From Xenopus tropicalis (lineage: Eukaryota; Chordata; Amphibia; Anura; Pipidae): 64,000 nt of DNA. The stretch is taken from positions 33,221,712 through 33,285,711 of the forward strand of contig NC_030679.2 of NCBI RefSeq assembly GCF_000004195.4, written 5' to 3'. Of this stretch, positions 12,162 through 23,400 are shown in pieces. The notes below the pieces were generated by a model that did no database searches, had not been told where the DNA came from, and was given only the letters and a program-made list of their open reading frames with translations. A program made the translations under genes and the position numbers. Position 1 is the stretch's first letter. Every line of letters starts with the position of its first letter.

Positions 12162-12649
12162 AAAATGTAGATTTGCTACTGTAAATACAACAAAAGATGG
12201 CTTGGGACAACTAGCAGCAAAAGTCCTAGTTAAAGAAAGACATTACAAAGTAGACACATCTCCCACATGATTTTTAAACATATGTGCTGTAGAAATAATT
12301 ACCATAAAATAATTTAGGTGCTCTTATGGAAACTGACACACTATTATGTGAAGGGTTATTCGAGTCTGATTTAATGTCTGCACTGAATATTTATCAAGGG
12401 ATAAAGCAAGCGCTAGTGCAGGGGAAATCATTGACATATTTATCTCCTGATTAAAACATTAGTGTAATTTAGATACATTCCACGCTGGCTAACGAGTTTG
12501 TAAGAACTGTGTCCCGTATGAATGGTTTAGAAAATAGGCGATCAGAATCATCACTTTATATTCTCGCCTGGTTGAGTTAGTGTTAAGACCTTAGTGACCC
12601 CAATTTGGGACAAGGTTTGCAAAAGGAAATAATGGCATTAGGGTTGATA

Positions 12650-12914
12650 CTAGGGTTGCCACCTCTGCCGGCTTCTTTCTCTGGGAAGGGGGTGGGCGGT
12701 GACATCACAAGGGGTGGCCAATGATGTTACAGGGGCGGGTTGGTGACATCATGGGGGCAGGGCTATGAAGTGGTGATTGGCTGATCACGTTGTCAGTCAC
12801 AGTGAGTCTTGCGCGGTTTTCCTAATTTGGAAAACCGAGCAGGCAGTTATGATTCGGACAGCCCTTCCGAAAATCGGACTGTCCTGGTCAAAACCGAACA
12901 GGTGGCAATCCTAG
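12650..12914. mobile_element. MITE with CTAGGGTTGCCACCT ends
   Basis: The ends CTAGGGTTGCCACCT and AGGTGGCAATCCTAG are inverted repeats with one mismatch. The interior is GC-rich with GGTGACATCA words. The open frame here encodes nothing recognisable. The next 130 bases (12925-13045) contain AACCAGCCAGGCCTG-like words and may be a fragment of a related repeat. A related copy is at 41194-41460. Confidence 0.7.
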
Positions 12915-14468
12915 TTGACAAGTCATCTGGAAAAATCACGGGCCTTGCTGGAATTTTAACCGTCTGTTCCCTGTTGATAACATTGGCACTAAATACAATT
13001 TTAACCAGCCAGGCCTGTAAAATATTGGCCAGCTGGCAGCCCTGAATGTCATATAATGGGACAGGGATCAAAACAGCAAGCATTTGTTACAACTAGGATT
13101 TTGACCCCAGAATGCATCAGTATCCCTGAACTGCCAAAGTATTGGAGTCAGTGGGCATTTTTTCATGTGCCAAATGCATTGGAGTAAGAATGTTTTTTTG
13201 TTTTTTTTCCTTTTAATCTTGCAATGGAAATTCTTCTCAGAAAGAAATTCTTTTTTTCAGGTGAAACAAAGCATATGGCAAAATTTTAGCACAGATTCTT
13301 GAACAGTTTTTCTGCTCCTGAATTTTAAGAACTGAAAATTTTCTTGAGTAATTAACATACAGTCTTTATGTGCCCTTGCCCACAGGATTTGTGGTTTAAT
13401 TATCGCAAATAAAAGTGACACTTTATAAACAGTCAAAATCATATATGGTATAAAAATCTAACTTGTGCCTTTGTCACAAAAATATTAATGGGTCTGAAAA
13501 TACAATTTATATAATAAATTATTTATTTATTATACATCTTTGTGCAGCAACAGTAATTTGTCATAGTGAAGTGGTGTTACTGTCCCTTTAATGGCCTAAC
13601 CATGGCCATTGTACACTGTACACTTCCAAATTTCCCTTTACTTTTAGAGACATGCAGTTAATATGGCGCACAAATCCCTTCATTGTGACTTTGAGTTGCT
13701 TTTGTTCACTAGCTAATTGCCCGTCACGAGTCTTAAATCCCCTGAACGGAGCCAACATCAACAGACAATAATTTAATCGTGGATGTGTCAAGAAGTTACA
13801 ATCCATACATTACAATCCCTTAGGGTTAGGTTTTGACAGTATAGTACAAATAAGCTTAGAATAAGATTAAATGGGTATTTTAAGCAAGACTAGTCATTTT
13901 TTCATTACATCAGGGCACTCTTTGAAACCAACAGATGATAGTATAGTCTGGTAGAACTTTTTCTTCAGAATAACCTAAAAACATATTATAGTTATCTTAC
14001 TTATATTTACACACACAAGCGCTTTTTTTTTACAAGGTGCAGCAATGTCTTTTTTTGCAGAACCCCATAATTTTGTGTCTTTGCTAATGCCCACCAGATT
14101 AATATTACTTGCAGCCCTAGGCTTATCCCACCTCCAACTTGATTGACATATGCGCAACACTGTCTATGCACGTGTTCTGATTGGTTTGGAGAGGGGTAAT
14201 ATCCCTCCTTCCTCAAGTGTCAGAGGGTGGGCTGGAGGTTTAAAAAACACACACCGTTATGTTTTATATTTAGTCACCTGTGTTTCACCACCGTGAAGCT
14301 GCCAGCTTAGGCATGGGCTCTCAGGTGTCCATATAAAAAATATAGCCCTGCTAACACCATGACACTACAGAAGTTGTTGAGCTAATGCTAACGGAAAGGC
14401 GTTCCACGTGGTGGACTAGGCTGCATTTATTAGTTGCACAGTTATTGGGCAAGAAAACAAAAATGGTA

Positions 14469-14780
14469 CAGGTATGGGACCTGTTATCCAGAATGCTCGG
14501 GACCTGGGGTTTTCTGGATAAGGGATCTTTCCATAATTTGGATCTCCATAACTTAAATCCACCAAAAAATGATTAAAACATTATTTAAACCCAATAGGAT
14601 TGTTGTGCCTCCAATAAGGATTAATTATATTTTAGTTGGGATCAAGTACAAGGTACTGTTTTATTATTATTATTTTAAAAATTAGAATTATTAGTTTATA
14701 ATGGAGTCTATGAGAGGTGGCCTTTGCGTAATTCTGAACTTTCTGGATAATTGGTTTCTGGATAAGGGATCCCTTTCCTG
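14469..14780 (+). mobile_element. TA-flanked CAGGTATGGG MITE, forward copy
   Basis: It starts TA-CAGGTATGGGACCTGTTATCC and ends GGATAAGGGATCCCTTTCCTG. It is about 312 bp, near full length. The right TA has become CA. Confidence 0.85.
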
Positions 14781-14840
14781 CAGTAATAAAGTATGTGGGG
14801 GTAACATTTGCTTCAGGTCTAATAAGCAGATGTACTGATT

Positions 14841-15065
14841 AGTGATGAGCGAATCTGGTCCTTTTTGTTTCACCGAAAAATTGTGAAGCTGCAGAAACTG
14901 AAACACACAATTCACAAGGGCATTTTTGGGACTTTTTTTTTACGTCGCAACCTTTTCTGCAGCGACCTTTACTGTGCAGAATACATTGGGGTCTATGGGC
15001 GTTTGGGGAAATTCAGAATTTCACTGTGAGTCCATCCCTGGTGAAAAAAATTAACTCATTGCTAG
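14841..15065 (+). repeat. frog interspersed repeat (AGTGATGAGCGAATCT type)
   Basis: It starts AGTGATGAGCGAATCTG and contains TTTGTTTCACCGAAAAATT and ACATTGGGGTCTATGGGCG. A reversed fragment occurs at about 4706-4808. Ends and family are not resolved. Confidence 0.5.
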
Positions 15066-15980
15066 TACTGATGTATGCTTTCATTAAATTTAGTACATAT
15101 ATTCCCAGCTGGATTGCTGGCATGGATTACTAAACCTGGAGACACATAGTGCATGGTTTAATATGATTCCCTTGCAGGGTTATAAACAAATTAAAAATAG
15201 TAACAGAGAGAGGTTTTGTTTGTTTGTGTAGCCTTATTATAACCAGATAGTGTGATTATTACTAAAGGATATTATAGCTTTTTTTATTCACTAATAACAC
15301 TTGGGCATGTTTTTTAGAAACTTTTTGTTTCATTTCTTTTTTATTTTTCAGAGTGTTGTTACCCCAACAGCAGGTGTTTTTTTACAAAATGTAAAGGAAT
15401 TAAAACATAAAGGAACTGTTGGCACAGCTGATGTCAAGTCAAATGTCAGAGGAGAATAAAAAACACAAAGAGAAAGCTCAGTTAAGACGGTTAAAGGCTA
15501 TTCCAGAATTGGCTTTATGGAAAATTTATAAACAGACCCAGCAAAAAAAAAAAATGGGCAGTCTGAATATATTATTTCCAGAATAAAAAGTGAGGTTTGT
15601 CAGTAGTATAAATATATGTATAATATATAAAGTATGTGCTTTTGGCAGCCACACAAGACCTTTAGCTCCTGGCTTCCCCAGTGGTCTTTGTATGGCTGGT
15701 TGGTAGATGTTGTAATCCAGCAACAGGTGGCATGCATCAAGATGAATACCCCTGGTGTAGCCAAATTCAATAACATACCACAAGATGCTGACTTCAATTG
15801 TAAGAAATGCCTGAAAATGTAAACAAATGAACATCCCGTCAGCCTCAGTTACAACAGCCACACAAGATACCCCCTGGAAGGGTGGCAAAAGGACAATTTA
15901 TTGAAATTTGGGAGGACTTTGATTAAAATGTAATCTACAAGACTAAAGCTAAACTCTCCTGTCACTAGTGGAAAATAGTA

Positions 15981-16225
15981 CAAGTATGGGACCTGTTATC
16001 CAGAATGCTTGGGATCTGAGGTTTTCTGCATTACATATGTTGGATATCCATACTTTTGGTCTGTTAAAAAAAATATTTAAACATTAAATAAACCCAGCAT
16101 CCAATAAGGATTCATTATATGCAAAGTACTGTTTTGGAAATACTTTGAATGTTTGAATTATTTTCGGCTTCCCATAATTCCGAGCTATCTGGATAATGGG
16201 TTTCCAAATAACAGACCCATGCCTG
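15981..16225 (+). mobile_element. TA-flanked CAGGTATGGG MITE, forward, internally deleted
   Basis: It starts TA-CAAGTATGGGACCTGTTATCC and ends AATAACAGACCCATGCCTG-TA. At 245 bp it is shorter than the roughly 310-330 bp full copies. It lies 86 bp upstream of an opposite-orientation copy. Confidence 0.82.
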
Positions 16226-16311
16226 TATGTCCAGCAGCAAAAGCATCATGGCTTATATATATAATATTCTATTATTATTTCATATGCTGTTATATTAATT
16301 AGAACAGGGTA

Positions 16312-16622
16312 CAGGTATGGGATCCCTTATCCGGAAACCCGTTATCCAGAAAGTTCAGAATTACGGAAAGGCCATCTCCCATAGACTCCATTATAAGCAT
16401 ATAATTCCAATTTTTGAAAATGATTTCCTTTTTTCTGTAATTAGGATCAAGTACAAGGTTCTGTTTTATAACTAAGACATAATTAATCCTTATTGGAGGC
16501 AAAACAATCCTATTGGGTTTATTCAATATTTGACTTAAGTTATGGAGATCCAAATTACAGAAAGATCCCTTATTCGGAAAACCCCAGGTCCCGAGCATTC
16601 TGGATAACAGGTCCTATACCTG
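16312..16622 (-). mobile_element. TA-flanked CAGGTATGGG MITE, reverse copy
   Basis: This is a 311-bp full copy with TA at both flanks. It starts CAGGTATGGGATCCCTTATCC and ends GGATAACAGGTCCTATACCTG, the reverse orientation of the copy at 14469. The terminal inverted repeats are intact. Confidence 0.88.
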
Positions 16623-17460
16623 TATATATTCCTGCATGTTGTGCTGCATAACCAGTTTACTTCATTTAATTAAAAAAAGTATAAAAATATATGTACACTA
16701 CATCACTACAAGTGTGGCAAAAACTTTTTTTTATATTGAAATCACTGGCTATGTTTGTGATATTACATTTTGAATTAACATTTTTTCTCAGATATGATTT
16801 CATATTTGACCTTAAATCACCTATTTTAGATTTAGTTTTACACTACTTTATACTTTATGCTGGTAGCGAGTTGCTTGCTTTCTGCCTTCCATTCTTGACT
16901 GAGCCTGCTGGCATAGTATAGCCTGAAGAGCAGGGACGATTATGAGGGGTTTGATCTCAGATTTTTTTCTATGCCACTTAGAAACAGTGTAGTGAAGGTC
17001 GAGTTGAAAAGATAAAAACCTAACCCACCTGTTTACAACCCACATCCTGCCACAAAGTGTGCAACAAATTAGTTGATCCGAACCTGAGCCAACCTATTAG
17101 AGACATCACAAAAGGCAATTGCATTAAAGTGCAAAAAAGGTTAATGGCTAAGTGGAAAGGTTACTTTCCCTTAATGTAAACTGATTCTACCACCCACCAT
17201 AACCAGCACATATAACCTGCAGCCTTGGCCCACCTGACCCAAAGTTAAGCCCTCACTCCCATGGGTTTTAGGCCAGACCACTCATCACTAATGCAGTGTA
17301 CTGACCTTCATACACAATAGCTAAATGTAGGAATAAAGTACAGATGATATAAGCTGATCACACTATTAAATCAGTTGTTTAATTGATTGTATTAAAATTT
17401 CATAGTTTCATTTTTTAGCATAAATACTTGGGAAACCATAAAGTGCAAGTGTAATACAAT

Positions 17461-17755
17461 TATAGGAACTGTTATCCAGAATACCCGGGACCTGGGGTTT
17501 TCCAGGTAAGGGATCCTTACGTAACAATCAAACGTTAATTAAACCCAATAGGATTGTTTTGCCTTTAATTAGGATTAGTTATATCCTAATTGGGATCAAA
17601 TACGATGTACTTATTATTACAGAAAAATCATTATTACAGGAAATCATTTTTAAAAATGAGAATTATTTGCTTACAATGGAGTCAATGGGAGATGGCCTTC
17701 CCATAATTTGGAGCTTTCTGGGTAATGAGTTTGCGGATAACGACTCCCATACCTG
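17461..17755 (+). mobile_element. TA-flanked CAGGTATGGG MITE, forward, worn left end
   Basis: It starts TATAGGAACTGTTATCC (degenerate left end) and ends GGATAACGACTCCCATACCTG-TA. The middle matches the family (GGACCTGGGGTTTTCCAGG). Confidence 0.82.
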
Positions 17756-18842
17756 TATAAAAGCTTCGTCAATACAGATTTGTCATGTGCATATTATGCC
17801 CGAGTATTCATTATTAATTTTGTATGAATATTAATACTTCACCTAACCACCTAAACCACATTTTCTAACACTCTAACATGTTCTATCCAAAGCAAATAAG
17901 CAGAAATTTATCAGCCCTGTGTTATGGTGTGCAGTCTTATCCTCCTGTTCTTCTCAGTTGCTGATCTGACACAAAGCCAGTAAATGGCCATAAAAAGTAC
18001 ACTACAACTGTTGTACATTACGTACCTCACTAAGTACACTAAGTACTTCACATGGTGCAATATTTCTTCTTTTAAAAATGAAATAAAAAATTGCAGCAGA
18101 GAGCCAATGGGTAGGTGACCATAGATGATAACTAAGATGTATTTATTGTGGGTTGTTAGGATACTCTGTATGTGGAAGTGGTTGATGCATTTAAACAGAA
18201 CATTAAACATATTCAGTGGAATTGCTTCCCAGATGGGACAGTCAACAATACATAGAGCCTTTGAACAACCACAGACATTTGGTGCTTTGAATAATAAAGA
18301 GCTATAAAATTAGATTAGTTGGGTCTAATTTTGTATTGCTATATTCCCCAGACACCCTTGAAGCTCTTGGGCAGATAAAGCCTTGAAATTTACTACTGTG
18401 TCAGGACAGAGGACTGCAACTTCCAGTAAAAGGAGAGAAAAAAAATAGGATTCTGGGAGGTCGCAGAGGGCAGCAAAGTGACCTCACATGATTTACGGGC
18501 CTTTAGCTTAATGAAATTGTTTCACTGACATGATGGTAAAGGCTTGTAATGGATTGGATGCCCTAATGTAATGAAATTACTCCCTTCTTTCTTTAAAAAA
18601 AAATGTGCAATTAATATTTACTGAGACCTGTCAGGCTTCAGTGTGTTCTACAGTGCAGCTTTCTCAGACAGTCAGTATGAACAGAAAGAGCAGCAGTCTA
18701 CAAGCTAAGCCTCCTCCTGGTTGATGAGCAAAGACTGCAGAGGGGGTGGGGGACACCTTAGTGACAAGAAAGCCTGGACCCTGGTTCTGTAAAGCAGCTT
18801 TGTTACCAAGCCATCCTTTTGACTTTTCCTTCCTTCCTACAG

Positions 18843-18914
18843 GCAACTGGACAACAACCAGATCAGCTGCATTGAAGATGGAGTCTTCCGAGCGCTTCGT
18901 GAATTGGAGATTCT
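18843..18914 (+). CDS. slit3: slit3 internal exon, D1 leucine-rich repeat 5
   Basis: This is a 72-nt exon with a polypyrimidine-rich acceptor (TTCCTTCCTACAG) and a GTGAGT donor, phase 2 on both sides. It encodes one LRR with [14 protein letters not shown] followed by RALRELEIL. The Cys in SCIEDG is present in all three human Slit paralogues as I recall them, so it is probably structural in the D1 solenoid. Human SLIT3 has Ala where this frog exon has Val in EDGVF, a conservative change in the convex part of the repeat. It follows an 18.4-kb intron and precedes a 16.6-kb one. Skipping this exon would remove exactly one repeat and keep the frame. Confidence 0.95.
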
Positions 18915-18954
18915 GTGAGTTGACTTTGTGATTTCTTTTCTTGTCTGTGCATGT

Positions 18955-18972
18955 AATGTGTGTGTGTGTGTT
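18955..18972. repeat. (TG)n microsatellite
   Basis: A short run of TG dinucleotides 40 bp downstream of the D1 LRR5 exon donor. Confidence 0.8.
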
Positions 18973-19020
18973 CTCATCCTTTCATGCTGCAGTGCTAAGA
19001 GAGAGAGAGAAAAGAAATCC

Positions 19021-19087
19021 TGCTCTTTATTCCCCCTCTTGCTCTTTATTCCCTTTCTTGCTCTTTATTCCCCCTCTTGCTCTTTCT
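19021..19087. repeat. 19-bp pyrimidine-rich tandem repeat, about 3.5 units
   Basis: The unit TGCTCTTTATTCCCCCTCT starts at 19021, 19040, 19059 and (partial) 19078. The second unit has CCCTTTCT in place of CCCCCTCT. It lies 107 bp after the exon ending at 18914. Confidence 0.88.
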
Positions 19088-19817
19088 TGCACCCTGCTGA
19101 AAGTCTCACAACCGGTGAAGTGATTTTTCTTTATCACCTCCTACAGTGTAGGGTTACAGCTAATTAACGACAGGACGTTCCTCTGATCGGAATGAGCCTC
19201 TAAAATGGCATAGATCTGGCTTTGCAGAACAGATCTGTTTCAGCAGAATGTTAAGTACACCGAACCTAAGAGACCCTTGTTTAGAAAGCAGCTCAGGGAG
19301 TTAACAGGTTCAACGTGGCATGACATTAGAATAGGAAACCAAAGGAAATTCACTCTCTGCTTGAACATGGTCTGTGCATTGTTGTCCAAAAAGATCATGA
19401 GTAATTCTGTCATGTGCATGCTTATATTCAAACTATTGCCATTGACTGTATATGCATCTGCACACACACATATCTAGCAGGTGTATTTTGCAATGAGATC
19501 ATGTATACTTCAAATTTCAACTCAGCCTGAAAGGTTTTGTTTTGCTTAGCAACTTATTTGATGAATGACGCTGAATGATGACGTAAAATGTGCGCGCAAG
19601 CGAAGAAAGCAACTTCAATCAGAATTGTAGCTTTTTTTGTGCTCATTTAAAGCACATTTTGCTTCCCCTTGATTTGGGTTATAGCAAACCTTTATTTGAA
19701 TTTTCATTTGTTTATGGTATGACGAAGGTGCGCGAAAGAATGGGGTTCTGAAAACTGAGTAGAGGGAGGGAAAATCCTGACAAGGCCTTACAAATGTCAG
19801 CATGTACTAAAAAGGTA

Positions 19818-20467
19818 CAGTTATGGGACCTGTGATCCAGAATGCTCGGGACCTGGGGGTTTTTCCGGATAAGGGGTCTTTCTGTAATTTTGATCTCCAT
19901 ACCTTAAGTCTGCTAAGAGAAATCATTTACACCTTAAATAACCCAAATTGTTTTGCCTCCAAAAAGAATTAATTATATCTTTGTTGGGATTAAGTACAAG
20001 GTACAGGTATCGGACCCCTTATCCGGAAACCCGTTATCCAGAAAGCTCCGAATTACGGAAAGCCCGTCTCCCATAGACTCCATTATAAGCAAATAATTCA
20101 GAATTTTAAAACTGATTCCCTTTTTTTATGTAGAAATAAAACAGAACGTTGTAATTGATACCAACTAAGATATAAATAATCCTTATTGGATGCAAAACAA
20201 TCCTATTGGGTTTAATTAATGTTTTATTAATTTTTTAGTAGACTTAAGGTATGGAGATCCAAATTATGGAAAGACCCCTTATCCGGAATACCCTTGGTCC
20301 CGAGCATTCTGGATAATGGGTCCTATACCTGTACTGTTTTATTATAACAGAAAAAAGGCCATGCCAATTTAAATTATTTGATTAAAATGGAGTTTATGGG
20401 AGAAGCCCTTACTGTAGTTCAAGGGCTTTCTGGAGAATGGGTTTCCAGATTACCGATCCCGTGCCTG
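19818..20467 (+). mobile_element. TA-flanked CAGGTATGGG MITE, forward, split by a second copy
   Basis: This older copy starts TA-CAGTTATGGGACCTG. It is interrupted after AAGTACAAGG-TA by a reverse copy and resumes as CTGTTTTATTATAACAG at 20334. It runs to GATCCCGTGCCTG. Removing 330 bp (insert plus one TA) restores the family sequence GTACAAGGTACTGTTTTA. Confidence 0.85.
20004..20331 (-). mobile_element. TA-flanked CAGGTATGGG MITE nested inside an older copy
   Basis: This is a 328-bp full copy in reverse orientation (CAGGTATCGGACCCCTTATCC ... GGTCCTATACCTG). It is inserted at a TA inside the copy spanning 19818-20467, and the TA is duplicated at 20002-20003 and 20332-20333. Confidence 0.9.
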
Positions 20468-23400
20468 GATAAAATAGGACCCTTCCTTCCCACAAAGTCA
20501 CCCCAAAATATTAAATTGCATGCATCTAAACTCAGCTAGAGTATATACAGGCTGCATTCCACTTTTTTTTAATTTGCCAATGTGTTACCCAATCTTAGCT
20601 AGAATACTACATGTTGTATTTAAAGTCATTTGAAGATTTCTATGAGCCACATTATGTATCAGGATGGAAGTTCTCCACAGTATTGGTAGTGTTAATATTT
20701 TGTATGAATTTTTAAGGTCACTACATCTTTGTAAAAATTTAGACTAACAAAAAATGGAAGATTTCATATGAGTTTCTACTTGCTGCTCTCACCAGCCTGT
20801 GGATTTTATTCAAAATGTTAAATAATGTAAAAAAAAAATTAAAAATCATATATTTAGAATTGTTACCATTTTTTATAAGCGATTCATTGCTTAACAACAC
20901 GAGTGACCAAAATAGTTTTGTCCTTACTAGACAAGGTGGGATCAGTCCCATACAGATATAGAGTATTTTTTTATTAATTTTTTTTTATAGAGAATCTAAA
21001 ATGTATCTTTGCACCAGGGACAGCCAACATGACTGCTAAAAATGTAATAGAAAATGCTGTGGATTTTTTTGTCGCCACCAAAGAAAATAAAGGCAAACAT
21101 AAATTGAAGTACTTGGTTAAGACATCTTTGCAGAGAAAATCAATACCAGTTGCTAAAGATTTAAAAGTAGGCACATAGCCAGTATAATTGCATCAATGGT
21201 GTAAGCTTTTGGACATAATCACTTTGATCAGAAATGTTATTTGTACAGAACACAGAGAATGGCAGATTTTTAAAAAAATATTTTTAAAAACTCTGTTGAT
21301 ATAATTATCTTTGTTATAAACTAGCACAGCTATTTGTATGCTTGTAAGCAGGGTTCTATATAAAAATTGTCCTGAAACAGACTGACCTTGCCTAAGTGCC
21401 TGAGGTGTATAAAGGTTATAAAGGGCATGAGTAGTGGACACAGGAATCACATCCTGGGTCAACTGAAGGATTAAATATGTATGGCTGCACCAGTTCTGTG
21501 CACTTTGCCAAATAAATCAGATTAATTAATACATATTTGTGATTGGTATGTTATTAGGAAGAACCTGGCACAAAAGAAGGCAGTAAAAAACACTTTTGTC
21601 TCCAATTAGCCTCAGACAGGAAGAAATCTTTCCTGACACACAATGGAATATGAACCAGTCCCTACCATTGGCTAACATAGTACTGACTTTATAAAAGGTC
21701 TTATCAGAATGGTGTCACCTTTAGGTACAATCACTTCAATATGCTTTACTGTGTAACTGACTAAGACCGCTTCACATTCTAGATTGTAATATTCCACACT
21801 TCTTCTGATACTAAGAGATCTTGTTAGTAGTACAGAATATATTAATTAGAAAATTGGCAAAGAGGTCCCCAAGCTATGCAGATGTTGTTAAGTAAAGGTA
21901 AGATTTGTTTAGATCAGTCTAATGGATAATAAGGGTGCGATTTGATGTAAAAAAGATTCCTGGAACTATAGCAGTTTTGTTTTCATATCTATAACCTAAT
22001 TATGAGAGGTCCTGACCAAATTTTGGACAACAAAAAGGAGCTTGGCATTAAGACGTCAAAAACGTTCTGCCACAGACAAAAGTGGGGCTCTCTCTTCTGC
22101 TACTGTGAGCTGCATTTTTGGGCATCTGCAGCCAGTGAATAGTACATTATACTTCGACAAACTATTACCTTTGTAATGCTTTTAGCTACCTGAGGAGATT
22201 TTCTAACATAAAAGATAAAAAAGGTCTAATTTTATTGGGAACAGTAAGAGGGCTATGTATATAGCTGTGACCTCAAAGGCCTTTAAAAGATGGGGTCCAA
22301 ACATTTAATTACTTTGTTTAGTGTTTGTTATACCTATGGTATACATAACCTTTCTCCAATGACTGAAATACCACATATTCCCCCTTGCCTACTGTCATTG
22401 ATATGAATAGAAGTCATGAGAAAGACTGCCCACTACAAGTGGTGACAAGTGTTTTCAATTCACGTGATTAGTAGGAGGCACAAGCTGAAGTAAGCTACTA
22501 CAAGCCTTAAGTTGCACCCTCATAGTTTCCCAATTACCTTGCTATTGTGCTATACAGTACAAGAAGTGCTTCATAATGAATATGTACATGCTTACAATTG
22601 CATTGCTGTCAGTACTTTAAAGAACAGGAAAGCAAACACAATGTCTTGGGGCATTTCATTGCAAAGCCTAAACTGTAGGAAACTAAAGTATTCAGTATTT
22701 GGTAAATCCAGCAGCTTTTTTTAGTCCATTGTTAATATAGTGCTGCCAAATGTACACATTGCACTTGTTCAGCATTAACAAACTCCAAATAATGGTCAGG
22801 ATTGAACTCAGGAACCTAGTTCTACAGAGCAGCTTTAACACATGAGGCATTGTGCCACTGGCATTGATTAATGCTTAATTTAATATATACAACATATTAT
22901 ATACAACATATATTAAGGATCACAATTTAAGTAAAGCAAAGTAATGTTACTAAGTTTTGAACAGGGAAAAGGGAGTTCAAAATAGTAGTGTTCCATTCCA
23001 CATGTTTTAACTGAGCATTTGTTAGGGGTATTAATCCAGTAAATAATAAAGGTTAGGCTTTTTTTGTGATGTACAGGCTATAGTTCATAGTTATAGTGTG
23101 CTTAATTGAAAGAAAATTGAAAAAAAACATGGGACATTGCCATGCTTGACACAAATGGATGTTCTAACAAAAAAAAACAGTATTCTTGTTATGTTTACAC
23201 CTAAACCATTGAGGGAGTTAAACTCTATTCTGCTGTCTAAGCATACTATTAATAGTCCCTGTGTGCAAGTTCTTCAATTTGCTTTAGATGTACTTGTCAA
23301 TGCATTAAAATAAGGCTAATGTTTTCCTTTGGGTATGCACCATTGACAATTTTCTCCACTTGCCTCTATAGTGTGTGCGCTCTTTTATTCTTTTTCAATT

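Larger units (their letters stand above)
469..18842 (+). other. slit3: slit3 intron, 18.4 kb, transposon-rich
   Basis: This intron joins the D1 LRR4 and LRR5 exons. It contains a Tc1-type element, a foldback MITE, two adjacent 0.66-0.69 kb palindromic elements, several TA-flanked MITEs and older repeats, listed separately. The stretches 469-1840, 3430-4540, 5350-6090, 7130-8090, 10190-11990, 13050-14460 and 17760-18842 hold no recognisable gene or RNA. They are AT-rich intronic DNA with possible decayed repeat fragments. Confidence 0.9.

Noticed and set aside
19577..19588. CRE-like TGACGTAA site as an enhancer
   Set aside because: A single 8-bp match deep in an intron is expected by chance and has no supporting context.
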